Assembly: GCF_001424195.1 (NCBI RefSeq)
Contig: NZ_LMOO01000005.1
Coordinates: 547,646 to 611,645, forward strand
DNA: 64,000 bases
Reading direction: 5' to 3'
Source of the DNA: Cellulomonas sp. Leaf334
GTDB lineage: Bacteria > Actinomycetota > Actinomycetes > Actinomycetales > Cellulomonadaceae
Part shown: piece after piece, positions 59,826 through 64,000 of the stretch
How positions within the stretch are numbered: the stretch's first letter is position 1
Layout: every line of letters starts with the position of its first letter
Notes under the pieces: model-generated
What the model was told of the DNA's origin: nothing
Seen by the model: only the letters and a program-made list of their open reading frames with translations
Databases searched by the model: none
Made by a program: the position numbers and the translations under genes

Positions 59826-60743
59826 ATGCTCGAGATAATCGGAACTCGGCCGGTTGGCTCGCCGCCGCGAGAGATCGAGTCGAAGGTCTGGGACGCGCTT
59901 GCGCAGAAGATCTACAACGTCGCGATGGTTCAAAAGCCGGGACTAGAGTTCATCGCGGAGCTCAAGGCGGTCCTGAGCTCGACCCCGCCCGAAACGCAGC
60001 AGCGGTGGTCTGAGGTGCTACGGCGCCGAATTGTCGAGGACCGTAGACCTGCGACCTGCGTTCAATGCCAGTGTAAAAGTAGGCTTAACCTGATTCTGGA
60101 TCCAGATCGGGCTGATGTTTGCTCTCATTGTTCAGCCATCACGGCGACGCCGCTCGAGATGCTCGCGGACCCGCTTTTGTACGCGAACGAGCGATTGCAG
60201 CGAACGGGGCTGGTTCGTGGTGACGATTGCCAGGCGCGTCTGGACGAGCGTTTTTCTCGACTCTGCGATGTCGCGCGCCACGTTGTCATCGTGGACCGAT
60301 TCGCACTGTCGGATGCCTCGCGAGCTGAGAATCGAACGGCGGGAAGCTCCGGCCTCAAGAAGTTCCTCAAGCTAGCGAACGATGGGGGTGTGTCCTCAGT
60401 GCAACTCCATGTTGCGGAGGGCGCGGAGATAAACCGTGTCGTGATGCGTGCCGGTGACATTCCCGGCGTCCTCCGTTCGCTCGTCGCGCCGCTAGGCCTG
60501 AGTCTTTCGATTGAGGTAGTGGTTCAATCGAAGCGCGATGGACAGGAAAAGATCCATGACCGATCGCTGGCATTCACGTGGCCATCCGGGGGAGTGTCTT
60601 GGTTCTTGGGGAAGGGGCTTGCACAGTTTGATGGACCGCGGGTCACGCAGGATCATGATCTGGGTCGAAAGTCCCACCGCCAGATGATGCAGTTGGTAAG
60701 CCGCCTTCCCAGCTCGGCTCAACTACAAGTCAGGGTCACCTGA
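59826..60743 (+). CDS. Zinc-finger protein with C-terminal MIT_C/PLD-like segment, partner of the ATPase
   Basis: A 305-residue protein two bases after the ATPase stop. Residues ~1-75 are helical. A zinc finger follows (CVQCQC at ~78-83 and CSHCSA at ~99-104). The C-terminal half has strand-helix units HVVIVDRFALSDAS...GLKKFLKLANDGGVSSVQLHVAEG and IEVVVQSKRDGQEKIHDRSLAFTWPSGGVSWFLGKGLAQFDG. The last part closely follows the pattern of the MITD1 C-terminal, phospholipase-D-like domain (HDR-x-L, then G-K-G-L-x-x-F-D). The HKD catalytic motif of true PLD enzymes is not visible. It is probably the effector or sensor of the pair. Confidence 0.7.
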   Translation: MLEIIGTRPVGSPPREIESKVWDALAQKIYNVAMVQKPGLEFIAELKAVLSSTPPETQQRWSEVLRRRIVEDRRPATCVQCQCKSRLNLILDPDRADVCSHCSAITATPLEMLADPLLYANERLQRTGLVRGDDCQARLDERFSRLCDVARHVVIVDRFALSDASRAENRTAGSSGLKKFLKLANDGGVSSVQLHVAEGAEINRVVMRAGDIPGVLRSLVAPLGLSLSIEVVVQSKRDGQEKIHDRSLAFTWPSGGVSWFLGKGLAQFDGPRVTQDHDLGRKSHRQMMQLVSRLPSSAQLQVRVT

Positions 60744-60787
60744 CGCGCGCACATTGCTCGGCGCCCCCGCCCCAACCTCGTCATCGC

Positions 60788-60809
60788 GTGGTTAGCACAT
60801 GGTCAGCAG
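60788..60809 (+). repeat. Putative integrase arm-site repeat, right
   Basis: GTGGTTAGCACATGGTCAGCAG matches the left pair at 56885-56906 at 19 of 22 positions and lies just inside the right attachment repeat. Confidence 0.5.
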
Positions 60810-60890
60810 CGAGCCTGAGATACGGGCAGCATTCGCATTACATGCGTGTATTTCTGCAGGTCGCAGCGTTTTCAGCCTCGTCTGATCGAA

Positions 60891-60952
60891 CTCCTAAAGC
60901 GGGTGTCGGCAGTTCGAATCTGCCCAGGCGCACAGTGTGTTGTTGCAGGTCA
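60891..60952. repeat. Attachment site attR (62-bp direct repeat, right copy)
   Basis: A perfect copy of 56771-56832, containing the 3' half of tRNA-Arg but not its 5' half. It marks the right end of the island. Confidence 0.95.
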
Positions 60953-61055
60953 ATGCGAAGTCAAGTGCGACGGGATGTCGTCGATGCGACCGCAATGTCG
61001 GTTCGTGCTCCGCATGTGGTCAGCGGTCCTCCCCGAGCCGCGTGAGGAAGGCGAC
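60953..61055. other. Region right of attR
   Basis: No gene is visible. It contains one more CATGTGGTCAGC (61013-61024), related to the arm-site repeats inside the island, which suggests an earlier or nested integration. Confidence 0.4.
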
Positions 61056-61400
61056 CTATCTGTGACCGCTGCCTCTCGTCTCCACCACGGCGTCTCCGCT
61101 GACACGCCAGCTGAGCGACGTGCCGGGGGGTACTGAGATCCACGTCGTCCATCCGCTGTCGTTCAGCCGCCGACGGACGATGCCGCTCGATGAAGCGCCC
61201 AGTTCCGGCAACGCGGCGAGGCTCACGACGCGAACAGGTCTCCCGTCATTCCGCATCTGCTTCTTGTGCAGACCGGCGGTACGGACGCGCCGTGCGGCGT
61301 CTGATGGCTTGGAGGCAGTCACCGCGACCTCCGCCGACCAGCCATCTGCGTCGGCATCCTCCACACTGAACACGTACGCAAGTTCCATGAGCAGGAGCAT
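61056..61400 (-). CDS. Hypothetical protein
   Basis: A 114-residue protein (start ATG 61400; 61388 also possible) reading LLLMELAYVFSVEDADADGWSAEVAVTASKPSDAARRVRTAGLHKKQMRNDGRPVRVVSLAAL, then an RRRLNDSGWTTWISVPPG tail. I recognise no family. The composition is protein-like and charged. Confidence 0.5.
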   Translation of the reverse strand: MLLLMELAYVFSVEDADADGWSAEVAVTASKPSDAARRVRTAGLHKKQMRNDGRPVRVVSLAALPELGASSSGIVRRRLNDSGWTTWISVPPGTSLSWRVSGDAVVETRGSGHR

Positions 61401-61445
61401 GTCAGGCGTCCGAGCCCGCTCGCCGGAGAGCCGTTGGTTGCATCG

Positions 61446-61790
61446 ATGGCCGCCGCCGTCCACACTCGCAGCCACGACGGATGGGTGAGGCAACGGGCCC
61501 TGCGCAGGCTCCTGTCCGCGCCGGTGGTGGCGCCGTGGATGACTCCGTTTGTCGTCCAATTAGTGGGCGAGTACGTCGTGCAGATCGTCGATGACATCGC
61601 GGAGGCGCTGCCCGACGTCGGCGTTCCGGGGTCAGTCCATCAGGCCGCGTTCGGCCGCTACCTCGTCGAGAACCCAGAGGTTCTCCCGCCTCACACGCGC
61701 ACGAGTCGCCAGTTACTGGGAGTGCTACTACCGCAGGGCCTTCTTTGACGCGGCGTCCGCGTCGTCACTCGACCTTCTCCCGCCAGCTTC
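61446..61790 (+). pseudogene. Frameshifted conserved actinobacterial gene
   Basis: In frame from ATG 61446 the protein reads HDGWVRQRALRRLLSAPVVAPWMTPFVVQLVGEYVVQIVDDIAEALPDVGVPGSVHQAAFGRYLVENPEVLPP. Around 61690 the continuation switches frame to RARVASYWECYYRRAFFDAASAS, which is what members of this hypothetical family have after YLVENP. The first frame then stops at 61748. A single frameshift therefore breaks the gene; the original end cannot be placed. The function of the family is unknown. Confidence 0.6.
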
Positions 61791-61877
61791 CGAGGCGCAG
61801 AAGGTAGTCCGTAGCGACGGCGCCGTCTCATCACGGAGCGCGTCGGATGACGACGGAGGAACTGGCACGATGCGTTC

Positions 61878-62429
61878 GTGCACCAGGACTTCTATCGCCC
61901 CGCGGGAGACGCCACGGCGTGGAGAGACGAGCTGCCTGACTGGTCGCGCGTGTCGCCGGTGGGGCTCGTGGTCGGCTACTGGCACTGGCGAGCGGGGGCG
62001 CCTCGGTCGGCGGCCGCACGCACCGCTGCGTGGGGGTACCGGGTCGGTTTCGGCGGGCACGGCGAGTGCGGGGTGCTGGGCGGACGGTTCGAGCCTCACG
62101 AGTACCCGTACCTCGCGGTCTCGGTGGGGGCGACTGTGGATCTGGGTGCGAAGGGTTCAGGGCGGTTCGCGCCGACGCGTGTCGGGCTGCCGCTGGAGTA
62201 CGTCGGCGGCGTCCTGGCCGGAGCGCTGCAGGAGCCGGCCGCCCTGGGCCCCGGAACCCTGACCTTCGACCACGCGGCGGTCCATGACGTCGACAGCTCG
62301 TGGGAGGCCTTCCGCGTCCTCGCCATCGGGGTGGTGCGCCTGCTCGCCTTGCCGTCCGACGTCGCGATACCGGGTGACCTGCTCCCACGGTTCGGCGGCT
62401 CGTTCCCGGCCGCACCGGGCGACGACTGA
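61878..62429 (+). CDS. Hypothetical protein
   Basis: This 183-residue reading from GTG 61878 has MHQDFYRPAGDATAWRDELPDWSRVSPVGLVVGYWHWRAG at the start. A glycine-rich middle (YRVGFGGHGECGVLGGRFEPHEYPYLAVSVGATVDL) and FDHAAVHDVDSSWEAFRVLAIGVVRLLALP follow. It looks like a soluble cytosolic protein. Its neighbours (a decayed gene and an immunity-like pseudogene) suggest a polymorphic-toxin or accessory remnant, but I cannot name a family. Confidence 0.55.
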   Translation: MHQDFYRPAGDATAWRDELPDWSRVSPVGLVVGYWHWRAGAPRSAAARTAAWGYRVGFGGHGECGVLGGRFEPHEYPYLAVSVGATVDLGAKGSGRFAPTRVGLPLEYVGGVLAGALQEPAALGPGTLTFDHAAVHDVDSSWEAFRVLAIGVVRLLALPSDVAIPGDLLPRFGGSFPAAPGDD

Positions 62430-62454
62430 GCCTGAGTCGGCCGACGGTCCGCCG

Positions 62455-62847
62455 TCAGAGGCGGGACCACACGAGCGTGTCCGGGAGTCTCCCGCGAACG
62501 AACTGCTGGACGACCAGGCGGGCGGTCTCGAGCGGGACGGCGACGTCGCTGCCGAAGGTCGCGAGTTCATCCATGATCTGCACGTCGACGGTGTCGACCG
62601 AGGCGGTTCAGGCGCCCTGCAGGAGGGAGACCGAGCCGGGGGAGTCGAACAGGTGGAGCACCGCCCGGTTTCCCGCGTGGCCCACGGCGAGCATGGGCCA
62701 CTCGGCTCCCTTGTGGTGGATCTCCAGGTAGCCGCGGTCGCGACGGTGCAGCTCGTCCATCAGGTCGGACAGCGCGTCCTCACTGAGGGCGCGCGCGACC
62801 CCGAGGAACCGCCCGTCCGGCGACGTCGCTGCGACGAGAACCGTCAT
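62455..62847 (-). pseudogene. Imm1-like immunity protein gene with in-frame stop
   Basis: From ATG 62847 the frame reads MTVLVAATSPDGRFLGVARA, then LSDLMDELHRRDRGYLEIHHKGAEWPMLAVGHAGNRAVLHLFDSPGSVSLLQGA and a TGA at 62610-62608 (codon 80). Directly after it, in the same frame, TASVDTVDVQIMDELATFGSDVAVPLETARLVVQQFVRGRLPDTLVWSRL runs to a stop at 62455. Total length (130 codons) and pattern resemble Imm1-type immunity proteins of polymorphic toxin systems. A point mutation to TGA is the simplest explanation; the gene is probably inactive. Confidence 0.6.
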
Positions 62848-62903
62848 GAGGAGGACGGTAGCGGGGGTGCGGCGGGGTCGTCCCGCCGCACCCCACAGTC
62901 CCC

Positions 62904-63773
62904 TCAGCGCCAGAGCTCGGTGAGCTGCTCCGCCAAGGCCCGGCCCTGCTCGGCACCGGCTCGCGCGGCGAGCGGGCGCAGCGACACGTCCATCGCGTTG
63001 GCGCCGAACAGGTGCTCGGAGGCGCTGTCCGGGACGATCGTCTCGACGCGGCTGCCGCCCGCGCGGAGGGCGTCGACCTGCGTGGCGAGATGCGTGCCCC
63101 ACTCCGCCGGGTAGAGCGACCGGCCGCCGAGCGGTGACAGGACCAGAACCCGCGCGTAGCCGGCGGCCAGGTCGGCGTTCTCGGCGTTGGCGCGGTAGCC
63201 GCCGTCGATGTACCCCCGGCCGCCGATGGTGTACGCGGAGCCGCCGCCGGCGGTGCTCGCGGCGACGGCGTCGACCAGGTCGACCCCGCTGTGGCGGTCG
63301 AACACGACAGGGTCACCGGTCTGGGCGTCGACGGCCGTGATGAGCACGGTGCGATCCGGCCAGCGCGCACCGGGCAGGCGTGCGGCGACGGTGGTGCGCC
63401 ACTGCGCCTGCCAGGAGCCGTCCTGCCTGGCGAGTGCCGCCGCGCCCATCCTGCGCCGCAGGTCGGCGGCGTCCTCGGAGGAGGCGATGATCGCGCGGAA
63501 CCGTTCGAGGTGGTCCGACACCGCTCGGCCCGGACCGCTGCGTTGCGGCGGTACGGCCGCGAGGGCGGCTGCAAGCAGCTCGGGTGGGGCCGCAGCGGCC
63601 AGCTGGGCCGCGGCTGTGGCGCCGGCCGACGTGCCGATGGTGAGGTCGGCGGTGGTGACGTCCAGGCCGGTGTCGAACAGGCCGGCGACGATGCCGATGA
63701 GCCAGGCGTTGCCGGTGGATCCGCCGCCGCCGAGGACGAGTGCGCGCCGGGGTGAATCGGGTGTGGTGTTCAT
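62904..63773 (-). CDS. Patatin-like phospholipase
   Basis: This 289-residue protein has the full patatin set: the oxyanion loop LVLGGGGSTGNAWLIGI (residues ~12-28), the nucleophile elbow IGTSAGATAAAQL near residue 48, and the catalytic Asp in YIDGGYRANAENADLA near 190. It should hydrolyse acyl lipids in the cytoplasm or at the membrane. ATG 63773 has a weak GAGGCGA upstream. A short ORF with a stronger RBS precedes it (63820-63876). Confidence 0.88.
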   Translation of the reverse strand: MNTTPDSPRRALVLGGGGSTGNAWLIGIVAGLFDTGLDVTTADLTIGTSAGATAAAQLAAAAPPELLAAALAAVPPQRSGPGRAVSDHLERFRAIIASSEDAADLRRRMGAAALARQDGSWQAQWRTTVAARLPGARWPDRTVLITAVDAQTGDPVVFDRHSGVDLVDAVAASTAGGGSAYTIGGRGYIDGGYRANAENADLAAGYARVLVLSPLGGRSLYPAEWGTHLATQVDALRAGGSRVETIVPDSASEHLFGANAMDVSLRPLAARAGAEQGRALAEQLTELWR

Positions 63774-63819
63774 GGGAGTCGCCTCACGAGAAGTGTCTGG
63801 CGGGCGCTCCCGGCGGCGA

Positions 63820-63876
63820 CTAGCTGAGTCGCGCGACCGTGGACTGCGCAGGAGCACCCGGTACGGAAACGTTCAT
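63820..63876 (-). CDS. Possible 18-codon leader ORF upstream of the patatin gene
   Basis: ATG 63876 is preceded by TAGGAGGTGAC, a near-perfect ribosome-binding site, and opens MNVSVPGAPAQSTVARLS before TAG. It ends 46 bp before the patatin start. The strong RBS on so short a frame suggests a leader peptide or a truncated gene start. Confidence 0.4.
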   Translation of the reverse strand: MNVSVPGAPAQSTVARLS

Positions 63877-64000
63877 GGGTGTCACCTCCTACGTCGGACG
63901 GGTCGAGATCACGGGAACGATCGCACACCGTCGACACGGCTCACAACCGATATTGCCGACGTGCCACGTCACCGCCGATGGAGCTGCTGGCCGTAGGCGT
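63877..64000. other. Window edge, promoter region of the patatin gene
   Basis: No ORF of note. The AT-rich CAATAT (minus strand, near 63950) may be part of the promoter for the leader ORF and the patatin gene. Confidence 0.3.

Larger units (their letters stand above)
56833..60890. mobile_element. 4.06-kb genomic island integrated in tRNA-Arg(CCT)
   Basis: The segment is bounded by the perfect 62-bp repeat of the tRNA 3' half. Its contents differ from the chromosome: the ATPase gene at 58369 has many A/T third positions and rare codons such as TTA and TTT. No integrase, recombinase or replication gene is visible inside, so it is either decayed or a satellite that relies on a helper enzyme. 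Tandem TGGTCAGCA-type motifs lie just inside both ends (56885-56906 and 60788-60809) and could be integrase arm sites. Confidence 0.85.

Noticed and set aside
56833..60890. Integrase gene expected in the island
   Set aside because: All frames were read for tyrosine or serine recombinase motifs and none was seen, so none is annotated.

Overview
The window is GC-rich actinobacterial chromosome. Very high GC, frequent GTG starts, tightly overlapping genes, a secreted enzyme with a Pro-Thr linker and a family 2 cellulose-binding module, and a c-di-AMP riboswitch in front of an NlpC/P60 gene all point to Cellulomonas or a close relative. This is inferred from gene content, not from a search.

Region 1 (1-21.9 kb) is mostly housekeeping. 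It holds two VanZ-like proteins, a MarR-MFS pair, a 1487-residue secreted multi-domain protein, a DUF4012 protein, a probable sortase substrate, serC, a DtxR-type regulator, the riboswitch with its NlpC/P60 hydrolase, an HNH nuclease, a double universal stress protein, an AsnC-type regulator near an ornithine aminotransferase/DDAH pair, and several small enzymes.

Region 2 (21.97-54.3 kb) is an actinobacterial contractile injection system (CIS) in two blocks. The left block (+ strand) encodes a lipoprotein, a DUF4280 PAAR-like tip protein, a DUF4255/Pvc16-like terminator and three tandem membrane-anchored proteins (736, 840 and 1986 aa). Each of the three has an N-terminal part, one transmembrane helix and a long row of carboxypeptidase-regulatory-like beta domains. 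The right block (- strand, 51.4 down to 38.3 kb) is one overlapping operon: sheath, tube, a chaperone-like gene, a 57-aa gene, a second tube, a 1359-aa disordered repeat protein, a LysM baseplate protein, VgrG spike, gp25, baseplate J, an Afp12-like protein and a tail-anchored zinc-ribbon protein. A large ATP-binding LuxR-family regulator is divergent from the sheath. An identical 18-bp element, with the same 19-bp spacing to a CATA-type -10 box, lies before both the Pvc16-like operon and the sheath operon, so the membrane repeat proteins appear to belong to the CIS regulon. No AAA+ ATPase, recognisable tape measure or tail fibre was found. Between the blocks are a PaaX-like regulator, an esterase-CBM2 protein and a HipBA toxin-antitoxin pair.

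Region 3 (54.3-64 kb) is accessory. A 4.1-kb island sits in tRNA-Arg(CCT), bounded by a 62-bp perfect direct repeat of the tRNA 3' end (56771-56832 and 60891-60952). It has no integrase and carries AT-richer genes, notably an AAA15-type ATPase followed by a zinc-finger protein with a C-terminal segment like the PLD-like MIT_C domain. This pair is a candidate defence system. Beyond the island are two apparently decayed genes (a frameshifted gene and an Imm1-like immunity gene with an in-frame stop), a hypothetical gene, and a patatin-like phospholipase preceded by a possible 18-codon leader ORF.
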